NCBI GenBank assembly: GCA_021229015.1
Contig: CM037782.1
Coordinates: forward strand, 62,237,909-62,301,908
Length of the DNA stretch: 64,000 nt
Source: Solen grandis
Lineage: Eukaryota; Mollusca; Bivalvia; Adapedonta; Solenidae
Direction: 5' to 3'
Within the stretch, counting starts at the first letter, position 1; each line of letters begins with the position of its first letter. Positions 23,393-35,160 of the stretch are shown piece after piece. Under the pieces are notes generated by a model. The model searched no databases, had not been told where the DNA came from, and saw nothing but the letters and a program-made list of their open reading frames with translations. The position numbers and the translations under genes were made by a program.

Positions 23393-23844
23393 AGACTGGG
23401 GCATTATTAGATACTAGCTAGTGTATTGGTAGCTTAAAGCGGACCTGTCATAAGGTTTCCCGGTGTGTGTGCTCTGAACTGGCAGTATTGAAGTAGAGAG
23501 AGTAGCGATAACTTCATTTCTTCGGTGTTGTGTACAGTGATTGTGTGACAGTTATCTTATTTTCTCTCTCTCTTTTTCCACTTGGATATTATTTACTTGA
23601 TTAACTAGGCTAGCTACCTGAGTGTTTTCTGTTACAGATTTATTTTGATAAAGTCTTTGTATTATTAAGTATTGTTTACCTGGAAGAAGTAGAGGCGCAG
23701 GATCTCTTCAGTTTAGGATTTATTGTTTACCTACAGTGTGTGGACTGTAATTGTACAGCATAAAGAAGAGACAAGTCATTCTTGTTATACATCGGGGGAT
23801 TTTTTTTTTTAAAACAAACCAAGGCTTTGGATAAGAATTTCATT
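23393..23844 (+). other. Candidate untranslated 5' exon (ATG-free, strong donor)
   Basis: No ATG occurs on the + strand in any frame over 452 bases, although DNA of this composition should give about eight. The stretch ends at a strong donor, ATT|GTAAGT (23845). It is less AT-rich at its 5' side (23340-23560), where a transcription start could lie; the last ATG before it (23390) opens a six-codon frame. It would be spliced to the acceptor at 42759. No TATA box or upstream acceptor is evident. This is inference from ATG depletion plus the donor; the region was picked out after reading the sequence. Confidence 0.35.
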
Positions 23845-24099
23845 GTAAGTATTATTTTAAGAATGTTACACGAGACATAATTCATTGATAATATACAAAT
23901 ATCAAATTTGTTATACTTAAATAATACTACAATTATAATAAGTATAATTAAAGGGAATATCATATTGTATAGCACACAATTTTCATGAATTCACAGAAAT
24001 TATGGTTCCTGTAAATTCATACCAGTCTTTGATGCACATGTACATCTAATTATCTCATAATTGTTTATTCAATATTCAAATTGTTTATTCAGTATTCAT

Positions 24100-24990
24100 T
24101 ATTCAGTATTCAAATAAACATTATCTATTATGAGCATTTTTACAAAATTTGCATAATCAAATGCTCTTCTTTCTTAATCAGTCATGTTGTCTTTTTAATT
24201 AGATCTGTGATTTTTATGTTCGTAAAAATATAGTTGTAAATTAAAACTTTGGGAATTAATCACAAATTTAATTAGAAAAAGAAAGTGTATGGCAAGATTT
24301 GGATTTAGTTCAATATTTGTTGTTGTTAATTGGTGTTTCTTTAGAAATTTACACTGAAAGTCATTAAATAACTTATTTAGCTTTAATCGATAGTTATCAT
24401 TATCATGATTTTAACAAATAATGATAGATATGGTTATAGATATCATTGATGATGATTATGATGATGATGATTACACTCATGAAAACTGAATTCATCTTTC
24501 ACAATTTTGTAATTTATGAGAGATGCATTTTTCTTTTCAAAGATTATGTTTTCAAATTAATTTTCACTTGGCCAGCTCATAATTTATTCTTAGTTACCAC
24601 AATTTTAAAAGTTCTGTCTGTATAGACCATCCTATCACCATTTGCTATAGTTGTGTGAACATTGAAATAAATTGATTTAATTTAATTTTACACTTGAATG
24701 AAATTAACGACATTATTATGGGCCTGAATGGGGCTTTTAAAATGAAAACTTGCGAAATATATAGGATTGGTTGTATATATAACTCAGGACATTGATTCAG
24801 CTGTATAACCGTATAATATCAAATGCAAATCATTGATTTTTATTTCATTGAAATTGTAAATAATGAGTTTTATCCATTAATATTATGGCTATGAAATTCT
24901 TAAATCAAGTTTGAACATAATTAAACCTTAACCAGCAGAATTTCTCAAATGGATTTATCTGGCACCTTTTTTGGAACTGTCCATTAATAT
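24100..24990. other. Very AT-rich sequence
   Basis: No gene. A short GAT-rich microsatellite lies at about 24440-24470. If the gene model holds, this is intron. Confidence 0.4.
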
Positions 24991-25009
24991 CAATTTTAGG
25001 GAAAACAAG

Positions 25010-25130
25010 ATGAAAACTTGTTGGTCAGTGACCAACAGTAAAGAGCCAGAGCAGCCTGCACGGATGTGCAGGCTGGCCTGGCTCTTTACTGGTGGCAAAG
25101 ATAAGCACTTACGGTTCCAGCAGGATAAGG
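25010..25130 (+). mobile_element. MITE G copy 1 (hairpin element)
   Basis: Arms 'taaagagccagagcagcctg' / 'caggctggcctggctcttta' flank a short loop. 'cttacggttccagcaggata' follows at the right, as in the copy ending at 54112. Its right TTAA end is decayed; the left limit is unclear. Confidence 0.5.
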
Positions 25131-25368
25131 CATAAGTCATTTCCTACGATCTTCACAGGCATCAATCAGTAAGCATGCATGGATCTTGCGTGGCGAGAAT
25201 CATAACTTGTTGAATGCAACTTATGTACACATGAAATAATGTTCAATACTATCTCATTTAATTATAACGTCAACGAAAATTCATGATTTTATGGTGGTTT
25301 GTTATTTTTTTAATTCACAGTTCAATCTGTATGTAAGATTATAAACCAACTAAACTAGAGAAATCAAA

Positions 25369-25545
25369 TCTGGCCCCAACTGTTCTCAAAAATAAAAATG
25401 GTACTTAAGTATGATTTTCTTACTTAGACTCAAACTATGCTTATTTAATTAGCTAGCTTCAACTGGGATTTGAGTATGATATTGGTACTCAAATTTGAGC
25501 CTGTGTTCGTACTTAAGTATTTTCGAGAACATGGAGCCAGTACAA
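25369..25545. repeat. Imperfect inverted repeat (foldback)
   Basis: Ends 'ctggccccaactgttctc' and 'cgagaacatggagccag' are inverted, with inner 'gtacttaagtatgatttt' / 'cgtacttaagtattttcg'. Related text at about 43065-43200. Confidence 0.4.
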
Positions 25546-26609
25546 TCTCAAGCACAAACTTAGATCATATACTGGGATTGGTTTGAGCTCAAAAAGCATA
25601 CTTTTAGTGCAAATTCTGTTTTCAAGCCAAGTTTGTAAATTGTTTAATTTGGATTTTAAAATAGATAAGTAATTTAGCAATACTTCAGACATGGAAAAGA
25701 ATTCAAATGAATTCCAGGTTCAGGTCTTTAAAATAATGCATATTGGAGAAAAGCAATCTAAATATAGTAACTGAGTTGTGGCTTTCTGAAAATTATGAAA
25801 GGGGTAAAATTAAGGAAGTGTAAGAATTTCAGAAGTTTCATTTGAAGTCAGTATTGGACTGATTCCTTGTACTCTAGTAGTTTGAAATAGAAGTTGCAGA
25901 ACAATGTAAAAAAAAGTGTAAATTTTCCTCCAATAATATGCTTATTTTAACACCAAAATGCGCAATCTTATGGCACCCATGTCCCAAGCTTGTGGTATAC
26001 TAGGATTTTGGTTTGGGATTCGATCCCCTCCCCTTAGCAGAAAGGCCAGGCCACATCCCCAAAACCAGAAAAAAAAATCACTTTCAATGTAAGCAAAAGT
26101 TTCATTTTCAATTGCAAAACGTGTAATGAATATAAAATAAGGAATTATTGAACATTGAGGGTGTTATTTAAATCTACTCAAGCATGTAATGTGTAATTAT
26201 TGTGACCCATAATGCCCCTGGGTCATAGATTATCATATGACCTCACTTTGAGTAGTTAAGTATTGGCACTACCAAGGAACCATTGAGAGGGATTAGCATA
26301 ACTCGTGAGAACTGAAATAGTCCGTTTCTCTATTGACGTAAAAGGAATGAGTTTTAAGTAAACAAATAATCCCTATTTATTGTCAATGTTTATTTCATTA
26401 CACCCGTTATTTACACAGAACTTTAGAAGGTAAATAAAAGTAAAGAGTCAGGACAAAGGATCCTTTTTTAGGTAATTCCCATTTGCATTGCGTTTGTTAG
26501 ACATTTCATTAAAGTTATGAGCAAATTATACTCAAACCGTTTTGTTTTTGCTGTCAGTTTTATTTATTAGATAGATCAAGAAACAAATAAATTAGAGGAA
26601 CAGATGGGT

Positions 26610-26945
26610 TGAGTATTTGTGTAATTACTCAATTAAAATAGATAATCAATTATTATCACATTGACAAAAAAAAAGAAAAAAAAAGCTCAATTAAAATCAC
26701 AGATACTCAATTCTATAAACTTTTCTTAACATTACTTATCTTCTGACCTATACTCAGTGCCAGTGATGCTTAAATTTGACATGAAGGATTTTTTAACTCT
26801 TTTAATTGAGTAACTATGATTTATGAAAACCAGTATATATAGCCGCTTACTATGTCAAAATTGTATTTAAAACACTAAAATGTTTTGGCTACTCAATTAA
26901 AATAAAAATAGTCCTGTAACATTTACTCAGTTACTCAATTATGTT
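26610..26945. repeat. Cluster of ACTCAATTA motifs in both orientations
   Basis: 'tactcaattaaaat' or close variants at about 26627, 26684, 26705, 26890, 26926 and 26932, and reversed 'taattgagtaac' at about 26800. Could be subterminal repeats of a DNA transposon or a homeodomain-type (CAATTA) site cluster. Confidence 0.4.
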
Positions 26946-26974
26946 TAAGGGTTTATGTTGTTTAATCTTATTTA

Positions 26975-27140
26975 TGTTGATTCAGAAACAAATTCTTACA
27001 ACTCAATTAACCCTGGGTTGGACCAGTACTTAGCACCAGGGAAGGTCATGACAATGTTTTGCTCCCAACAGGGTTCCAACCCACAACCTTCGGATCCACA
27101 TGTGTATATGTTACCACTGGACCACAGAGTGCTTAATTTT
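26975..27140 (-). mobile_element. SINE C, minus strand
   Basis: 'gggttggaccagtacttagc' ... 'gctcccaacagggttccaac' ... 'gttaccactggaccacagag' is the reverse complement of SINE C body, B box and A box. Confidence 0.7.
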
Positions 27141-27769
27141 TTTTTATGAATTTCACAGTACCTCTGTCAGTGTTATAAACATACAAAATATGAAGTAACC
27201 AAATAATTGACTTTATAGTGACTCTAATAATTTTATGTTAATTCTGAGACAACAATAATGTTTTGAATAAACAGTACCACATAAATTATGTCAAGTCTTT
27301 ATAGCTTAAAGAAATGTCAAATTTTCAATTAACTTTGAAAAGCATGAAGGAAAAGATATCTTATGGCCACAGTTTTATACTAGGAAAAATGACATAATGT
27401 AATATGTATATGAAGATAATTAGGCATTTATGGTTAAGAAGTGACTTAATTCTGATAGTGAATGAGACGGATTTATTCATGCTCACATTTGCGAGACTTG
27501 ACCTATATAGCTAATGTCATTTACATTCCTTGGCAGTTGTGTTTGTATAATGCTATGTTGGCTGACAGATGTTTGGTCTAACTTGTTTAAACCCAGATCA
27601 GCCTGCCTGTGTGACTTGGGAAAATTTTGATGTTTGACTGTTCAGCCACCTCCAACACCTTCCGATATACAGTTGAAATTGTATTAGCAACCACCTGTAT
27701 TAAGCGGTCATTCTGCATTTAGCAGTCATAATGCATAATGTATGCAAGGGCTATAAATAGTATATGTTA

Positions 27770-28590
27770 GGAAGATAAGTAACATGTTCATGGAAGATAA
27801 TTGATATGTTGATATGTTAAGCAAGTGAAGACAAGTAATATATATGTGATGGAGATAATTAAAATATGCAAGAATTATAATTAAAATTTGTGAGGAAGAT
27901 AATTGATAAATGCAAGCTTAAGAATGGTAATAAGCATATATGTGCAAGGAAGTTAATATAAAGATTCTTTTCTGTTAACCCTTTCCCTCATAGAGGAAAC
28001 CATGAAAAGACCTATGCGAACAACATAAAACCAGATTAGCCTGCGAGTAACTCGCAGGCTGATCAGGTTTTATGCTGTTCGCTGCTCCTCAGTGGTCTGG
28101 AAATGAGGATTTTGTAATTAAATTTGGTAAGGTTTAACTGTGGTTTTCTGCAGAACAGGCTTTATGTGGTACCTTATTGAGTGCGTCAAAATGAGTCTAT
28201 ATGAGGGAAAGGGTTAATATATGCAGGATTGATAATTAATGGTATGTGAGGAAGATAATATATATGTGAGGAAGGTAATTAATATATGCAAGAATGATTA
28301 AATTAATATGTATCATGTGGATACGTTAAATATATGCAAGAATACAAGGAAGAAAATTGAAATATAGAAGGAAGTTAGGAATATATTAGGGTAAAGATAA
28401 GTAATATAGACAAGGAAGATGATTAATAAATGGAAGGAAAAAAAATGGTATAGACAAGGAAGATGAGTAATATTATATGCATTAAAGTTAATTACTAATT
28501 GGAAGGAAGATATTAATATATACAATGAAGATAAGTTTTATATGCAGGAAAGGTAATTAATATATTGGGGTGGAGGAGAGTTAATTATGT
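27770..28590. repeat. Purine-rich minisatellite interrupted by MITE D4
   Basis: Units like 'gaagataattaatatatgca' (about 25-30 bp, variable) run to 27974 and resume at 28218 after the MITE. The array is therefore older than that insertion. Confidence 0.6.
27975..28217 (+). mobile_element. MITE D copy 4
   Basis: Full-length, both TTAA ends and both terminal inverted repeats intact, with the 'gaacaacataaaaccagatt' variant of the hairpin arm. Sits inside a minisatellite. Confidence 0.85.
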
Positions 28591-28655
28591 TTGTTTGTTC
28601 GTTGGGTTCAACGTCCCACCGACAGTATTTCAGTCATTAGGTGACTATGAGAGTT
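28585..28655 (-). mobile_element. SINE B 3' end fragment, minus strand
   Basis: 'ttgggttcaacgtcccaccg' 'acagtatttcagtcattagg' is the reverse complement of the SINE B 3' end. Confidence 0.6.
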
Positions 28656-29227
28656 AATTAATATATGCTGGGAAGATAATTGATATATGCTGGGAAGATA
28701 ATGATATATGCTTGGGAAGGAAGTTAAAAGTGTACCCACTGGTACAGTATTACAAGTAGTTTCTACCTGTGACAGACAGTGTAACAACATACCAGTGGAA
28801 TTCAGCTTGGGATTGGCTTGAAATTACTTGAGTACCTGTGAGCAAAAAATCACTTAGAAACATTCCCATTAATTGTAATAGTAGTAACAAAATTGATTCG
28901 TAATTGGCATTGTTGATAAGGAAAATCTTTGGACCATGTGTGAGAGAGTGTTTATTTGTCTGCTTATTAGCACTGTCTTCCTCATTTATACTGGTAGCAG
29001 GCAGTAGTTGTGCAAGAACTATGATGATACGCCTATGAGCAGTTTCACTGTGGAGTATTATAGGAATCGTCCTAATTTATGGTGAGTTTTTCAGGTGCTC
29101 TTTTACAAAATGTTTGGATACATACAGAGACTGACAGTAGTCTTTTGGTAGAGGTTTTTCCATAAAATGTAGATATACCAGAGGTACAGGCAGGTCATCA
29201 GAGTTATATGCCTTGGATTTATTTTTT

Positions 29228-29345
29228 GTGTCACCTGCTGTTAGCAGAGGTTATACATAGGGATCACTTTTTGTGTCGTCTGTTTGTCCATCCGTCTTTC
29301 TGTCTGTCTGTCCATCACACTTTTCCCATCACTCTTCTGCGGTTG
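29228..29345 (+). repeat. Dispersed repeat M, copy 2
   Basis: 'gtcacctgctgttagcagag' with 'catagggatcactttttgtg' and a 'tctgtctgtctgtcc' stretch, as at 21145-21250. Confidence 0.55.
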
Positions 29346-29367
29346 ACTCTTTCTTGTTTGGTATTAT

Positions 29368-29585
29368 GCACTGGTGTTGTTGTTTACAGTTGCTACGACA
29401 GTATTTCAGTCATATAGTGATGTCCAGCTAATAACAGGTGGAGCCTGGGTGAACAGAGGCATTTAGGTAGAACTACTGACCCACCGCAAGCCCTCACAGG
29501 AAAAGTCCAAGTGAATCTGCTGGGATTTGAATCCACAGCAATGAGGGGCTGGATGGTATTTAACCATGATGAGTCAAGGTCCAAG
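29368..29585 (-). mobile_element. SINE A, minus strand
   Basis: 'gatgtccagctaataacagg' ... 'gtagaactactgacccaccg' 'caagccctcacaggaaaa' ... 'gggatttgaatcca' is the reverse complement of SINE A body and B box. Confidence 0.65.
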
Positions 29586-30294
29586 AGACACTTCTAGGTC
29601 ATTACAGAGTTATATGCCCTTTGATGCAGTAGGCAGTATATGGTAGCTTTTGGCACTACATGTTGTTTTTAAAACTTAATGAATTTCAACTTCTCCCTTG
29701 AGTGTCAGGTCACCAAATCAATGATCTATAGGTTTTGACATGCATACTGTAATTATTAGGCAAATTGATAGTTTCTATCACAAAAGGGTACATAATGCTA
29801 TTTTTATTGCCCATAATGCATTGTGGTAAAAAACAACAGTTAATTAAATGAAAATGAAATATTCCTAGTAAAATGAGGTTATGAGTAAACAAAGCATTGA
29901 TTTTAATTGACATGTGAATTGAAATACTCAGAACTGATAGTAATTGTTTGTTGTTATCTAATCTAAAATTAAAAAAAAGAGAGGAAATGTTATATTTTTA
30001 AGGTATTTAAGGTAGAGCTTAAAAGCTTTGGTTGTCCATGCATTCTCCCCCTGGAGACATAACAACAGCCAGAGTGTTTGTATTGACAGAGTGACATCAG
30101 TAAAAACATGTCATCTAGCTAAGTAGTGCCGGTGACAATGCACCAGGACAAAGCAGACTCTGCCCCTAGGCTGCCTGGCAGTTTAATCAATTACATATAA
30201 ATACAGGCCATTATATAGGTAGACAAAGGCAAGCTGCAGGTGGTGGGAAAGTGCCTGGCAGGCCTTGATTGAGACCTTGCTTTATATGTTAGAG

Positions 30295-30620
30295 TTAAAC
30301 ATATTTAAAGAGCCTACAAAATTAGGGCCTCTAAGTTTAATGTCTAGAAAATTAGGGCCTTTTTTAGTTAGCGTACACACAGTTAAAGTATCTAGAAAAT
30401 TAGGACCTCTTTTGGGTACACACAGTTAAAACATAGATCTAGAAAATTAGGGCCTCATTTAGGTTACACTCAGGTAAATGTCTAGAAAATTAGGGCCTCT
30501 TTTCGGGTAAACACAGTTGAAGCATAGATTTACAAAGTTAGGGCCTGTTATTGAAGCCTTCTTTTATATGTTAAGAGTCTGTTTTTGAATTAAGTCTAGG
30601 CAATTAGGGCGTCATTAAAG
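30295..30620. repeat. Tandem repeat, about 50-58 bp unit
   Basis: 'tctagaaaattagggcctct' followed by 'gggtacacacagttaaa' recurs about six times with small length changes; worn units continue to about 30800. Confidence 0.65.
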
Positions 30621-30947
30621 ATTGGTTTATATGTTAATGACAGCACAATTAAGGAGACTAGGAAATTTGTTTTTGTTTGAGGCTATGCCCAATATACGTC
30701 AGAGGCTGCATAACTTTTTAAGAGAAAATTTAAGATACTGCTTAATAAAGGTTGGAGAGTGCATGTTGGAGCGAGCATGTTTAAAGAGACTAGGAAATTA
30801 GATCTTCGCATGTACAGTCACATGAAATTTTCTCTTTTAAGCTATTGATATTGGGAAAGTTTTTCTTTCGACAGTTTTTGAGTTAGTCGGTGCTTGGGCC
30901 ATAAGGGTGACGGGGTAAGTAAGAACTTCACTTGCAAGTCTTATGCT

Positions 30948-31189
30948 TTAACCCTTTCCCTCATAGTGGACACCATGAAAAGATCTATGCGAACAGCATA
31001 AAACCAGATTAGCCTGCGAGTAACTCGCAGGCTGATCAGGTTTTATGCTGTTCGCTGCTCCTCAGTGGTCTGGAAATGAGGATTTTGTAATTAAATTTGG
31101 TAAGGTTTAACTGTGGTTTTCTGCAGATCAGGCTTTATGTGGTACCTATTGAGGGCGTCAAAATGAGTCTATATGAGGGAAAGGGTTAA
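30948..31189 (+). mobile_element. MITE D copy 5
   Basis: Full-length with TTAA on both sides and an intact hairpin. Carries the 'gagggcgtcaaaatgag' variant that is also in copies 9 and 10. Confidence 0.85.
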
Positions 31190-31249
31190 CCTTAGGCAAT
31201 TGTTGCCTCAATTTTTTTACCGAATACTGGGTGTTGAGACCATGGTAAT

Positions 31250-31385
31250 AAAGTGGATCAGTAAACTTTAACTGAACCCATGGTTGAACCAGTACCCTGG
31301 AAGTCCATGGAAAATCCTTGCCCAAATCAGTGTTCAAACCCTTAACCTTCAGAGTCATGTATGAAAACACTGAACCATAGCATCC
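31250..31385 (-). mobile_element. SINE C, minus strand, worn
   Basis: 'catggttgaaccagtaccct' ... 'aaaatccttgcccaaatcag' ... 'actgaaccatagcatcc' follows the SINE C order in reverse. Confidence 0.55.
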
Positions 31386-31763
31386 GGATTAAAGTGGCTA
31401 TAGTTAATTACTGACACTGAAGGGGTGGAGGGCACTGACCTAGTTAATATTCATTGAGACAGTCTTCAAACTCTCGCTTCTAGTAAAATTGTTCAGTTTC
31501 CAAGATCATCCATTTTGGGCTGACACTTGACATGTATAGATTGGTCCATGGATGGAGTGTTTAAATTGAAATAATCCACAGTGACAGAGTGTGTAAATGA
31601 TATGTTCAAGGGGTCTGGCTAGTTACTTTGATCACTACACAATAACACAAGGTGACTGTGAGTCTCCAAATTATGTGATTGAGTGTATTATATCCATAAA
31701 ACATTTCACAAATTAATTTGAATTTCATACTCAGCATTCTGTTATTTACCTTTACATTTATCA

Positions 31764-31966
31764 GCCATGTTTATTTGTTGGGTTTAACATATACCACTGA
31801 CAGTATTTCAGTCATTTTGAGATGATGTCTACTTCAGACAGAAATTGTGCTGCCCCACTGCAGTATCACACTGTAGACATGTGGCACGATAGATACCACA
31901 CCCAGTCACATTATCCTGACCCCTGCTCCTGAGGCGGATGCTCTAACCACTCGGCCACTGGACAGC
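31764..31966 (-). mobile_element. SINE B, minus strand, internally deleted
   Basis: Tail 'tgttgggtttaac', 'gacagtatttcagtcatttt', 'gtcacattatcctgacccct' and head 'gctctaaccactcggccact' are present in reverse; the segment between body and head is shortened. Confidence 0.65.
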
Positions 31967-32439
31967 TTGTTAGCCATGTGTTTAATTCTCTGAAAAAATA
32001 CTTGGACATAATAGGAGTGGGTGTTAACAAGGATGGAATTTTAAGATAATTTTTCAGCATTCTGTTGTTAAGGCAACATAAAAACCATTGTAAGATAATG
32101 CCGGTGATCAGTCAGCAATGTGCAAAGATCATCATTAGATATCCACTGCACATGGATCAAAGATAGATGTTCTGAGAGATCTTAGCTAGAATTCATATAA
32201 GCACTGTCACAATGATTAAGGATACATGCAATTGTATCTTTTTACATTTGATAAGTATCATTGCTATCATATGATTTCCATATACTGCTAAAAAATCGTA
32301 AGTGGGTGTCCATTGATACTTATACAAAGTCATATAGAATCACGTCAAGTTCAAGTCCATGAACTTGTTAAAAAATCTAGATATTTTGTTAGCTGTAATA
32401 TCCATGAACTGTTAAGATCTGATAATAGCTGGGATGGTC

Positions 32440-32785
32440 ATGAATAATGTTTAAAGATCATAGCTAAGTATGTCCATGAATGCTGTTTCAGGATCATAGC
32501 TAAGTATGTCCATGAATGCTGTTTCAGGATCATAGCTAAGTATGTCCATGAATGCTGTTTCAGGTTCATAGCTAAGAATGTCCATGAATGCTGTTTCAGG
32601 ATCATAGCTAAGTATGTCCATGAATGCTGTTTCAGGATCATAGCTAAGAATGTCCATGAATGCTGTTTCAGGATCATATAGCTAAGAATTTCCATGAATG
32701 CTGTTTTAGGATCATATAGCTAAGAATTTCCATGAATGCTTTTTAAGGATCATAGCTAAGAATGTCCATGAATGCTGTTTGAACA
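32440..32785. repeat. 36-bp minisatellite, about nine units
   Basis: The unit 'ggatcatagctaagtatg' 'tccatgaatgctgtttca' is repeated almost without change. Two units near 32670-32740 carry an extra TA. A unit length divisible by three leaves long reverse-strand frames with a 12-residue repeat; these are not supported as genes. Confidence 0.85.
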
Positions 32786-33272
32786 AATGATAATGTTATG
32801 GTTTAAAACTGGTTAATTAAGTGGTGAAGGGTCAAAACTACTTGGAATGTCCATGAGCTGTTTTAGTAATTTAAATTATCACAGACATGATGTGCATACA
32901 CCCTTTGTTCTCTATTTCATGAATTATGAACAGAGGTATAACTGTATCGAACTAGCCTATAGCTTCCTCCTATCATGACAGATTTAGTGACCAATAAAAC
33001 GGAGGTGTCAGTTTTTATTGTCGTATGTAACTCACAAATCACTGGCTGATCAGAACACATGGCCAATGTTTTCGAACCATGAAGTATTATACTTGACTGC
33101 CTGTAACTAATGCTTTTCCTTGAGAAAAACAAGCATTATGAAGTATTTCATTTAGTGGCTATGATTAACTTTTTTGAAACATTAGAAGAAAAAATAAATG
33201 AATTGACAAGTGAGCTTACAACAGCATCTATAGATTTCACTAAAGATAATAATAAGATATTGAAGTTTTGTA

Positions 33273-33514
33273 TAAACCCTTTCCCTCATAGAGGAAACCA
33301 TGAAAAGACCTATGCGAACAACATAAAACCAGATCAGCCAGCGAGTAACTCACAGGCTGATCAGGTTTTATGCTGTTTGCTGCTCCTCAGTGGTCTGGAA
33401 ATGAGGACTTTATAATTAAATTTGGTAAGGTTTAACTGTGGTTTTCTGCAGATCAGGCTTTATGTGGTACCTATTGAGTGCGTCACAATGAGTCTATATG
33501 AGGGAAAGGGTTAA
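33273..33514 (+). mobile_element. MITE D copy 6
   Basis: Left target reads TAAA instead of TTAA; right TTAA intact. Shares 'gaggactttataattaaatt' with copy 9. Hairpin slightly mismatched ('cagccagcgagtaactcac'). Confidence 0.8.
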
Positions 33515-33519
33515 GGGAT

Positions 33520-34585
33520 GTGATACAAAGAGACATGACTGTGATTCCCACATGGCAACCACTTCATGAAGTAGTGTCCCAGTCACTCTACTTGTTTAAT
33601 GTCAGTAGAAATAATGAATGTCAATCATGGGTGCTTGTAGACATTTGAAAAGTCCGCACAAGCTCTTGATAATTTTTGTGTGTCGTCACATTAGGTATGG
33701 GGAGAGGTTGTATAACTTCTAAAGGCAGGAAATCATTCATACGTTGCAAGGAAATTGCAAAAAAGACTTGTAAGCAGCTTGTACATAGGCAACTCTTTTG
33801 TCAGACAATTACTTAATTATTCATAATGTCATACAAGTCTCTTACGGATCTTGAACGAGACTTTTATGACTGGTAAAAATCATAATTATGTGCATCGCAT
33901 GATCCCATGATATCCCAATGGTGCCCTTTCATCTTGTACATAAGCTTCTTGTTATTACCTGAAAAACTCAGGTAAATTGTGCGAGGGCTGGAAGTTTAAA
34001 CCTTCCGAGATCTTGAATGAGTATCCAAAATGCCAGAGATTATCGCACGAGTCTCTGATACTTGCATGGAACTTGTAGGAAATAGTCAATTTTTGTTGAA
34101 AAAGAAAAAAAAAATTCAGCTTGTAGATGGCTCATTTTACGAGTAACATAACTAAAACATATCTGATACATCAATACAAACCCAACACAGTTGATTGTTT
34201 GATCATTCAAATATGGGGTTGTTCATAAAAGTATAGTTAACCTTTTTGTCATAATTTTAGTTCACCAATGGTATGATGTTTTATGGTGTTTTACAACCAA
34301 AAGTCAACAAAACTGAACCCCAAAATAACTACCTGTTTTATTTTCTGTATCTAGACATACATACCTTGGCCTTTAAGGTCAAGACTTCAGTGGTTAAACT
34401 GGTTTAAAAAGTATTTATTGTTGCGGATCTGTAGGGATGGAGTGGTGATATTGCAATTTCTTATTTTTATACTCAAAGTGACTGGCATATTGTGGCTTTT
34501 GATGGGTGACATTGCATGTTCCTTATTCATCTCTGAGTGTCTTCACATTCTGATAAAACTAAATCTATTAGTTTGTTTTTCAGCA
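33520..34585. other. Mostly unique intronic sequence
   Basis: No gene. Contains a small dyad 'attacctgaaaaactcaggtaa' (about 33954) and higher-complexity text at 33640-34090; nothing further recognised. Confidence 0.35.
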
Positions 34586-34587
34586 GT

Positions 34588-34829
34588 TTAACCCTTTCCC
34601 TCAAAGAGGACACCATGAAAAGACCTATGCGAACAGCATAAAACCAGATCAGCCTGCCAGTAACTCGCAGGCTGATCAGGTTTTATGCTGTTCGCTGCTC
34701 CTCAGTGGTCTGGAAATGAGGATTTTGTAATTAAATTTGGTAAGGTTTAACTGTGGTTTTCTGCAGATCAGGCTTTATGTGGTACCTACTGAGTGCGTCA
34801 AAATGAGTCTATATGAGGGAAAGTGTTAA
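34588..34829 (+). mobile_element. MITE D copy 7
   Basis: Full-length between TTAA sites; the right terminus has one change (gggaaagtgttaa). The right end is also part of a local tandem duplication that follows. Confidence 0.85.
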
Positions 34830-35003
34830 ATTTAGTTTATTTTTGTGATGATAGGCTAAACATAATCTCTCTCTTTCTCTGTATTTCACCCTTTTCTCTC
34901 TACTTCTCTTTCAGGTTAAACAAAATGAGTCCTATATGAGGGAAAGGGTTAAATTTAGTTTATTTTTGTGATGATAGGCTAAACATAATCTCTCTCTTTC
35001 TCT
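34797..35003 (+). repeat. Local duplication of a MITE D terminus plus flank
   Basis: About 84 bp ('tatatgagggaaag' end, then 'tttagtttatttttgtgatg' 'ataggctaaacataatct') occurs at about 34797-34881 and again at about 34921-35003. The second copy has the unmutated gggaaagggttaa. Confidence 0.75.
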
Positions 35004-35160
35004 GGTACCCGGGTAGAACCCAGCTGGCTTGCGGTAGGTCGGTGGTTCTACCCGGGTACCTCTGTGTACTCGGAGTCTTCCTCCACCTGTTATTAGCTGG
35101 ACGTCGCTATATGATTGAAATACTATCACAGCGATGGTAAACCCCAATACAACTACAACA
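35004..35160 (+). mobile_element. SINE A, headless copy with a 17-bp inverted repeat
   Basis: Body and tail of SINE A without the tRNA head. GGTACCCGGGTAGAACC at 35004-35020 is the exact inverse of 35044-35060, and the left arm is not part of other SINE A copies. Inserted in a CT-rich tract. Confidence 0.65.

Noticed and set aside
27770..28590. CRISPR-like regular repeats
   Set aside because: Units vary in length and lack constant repeats with unique spacers; eukaryotic minisatellite.
32438..32695. Reverse-strand frames with a 12-residue repeat
   Set aside because: Explained by the 36-bp minisatellite.
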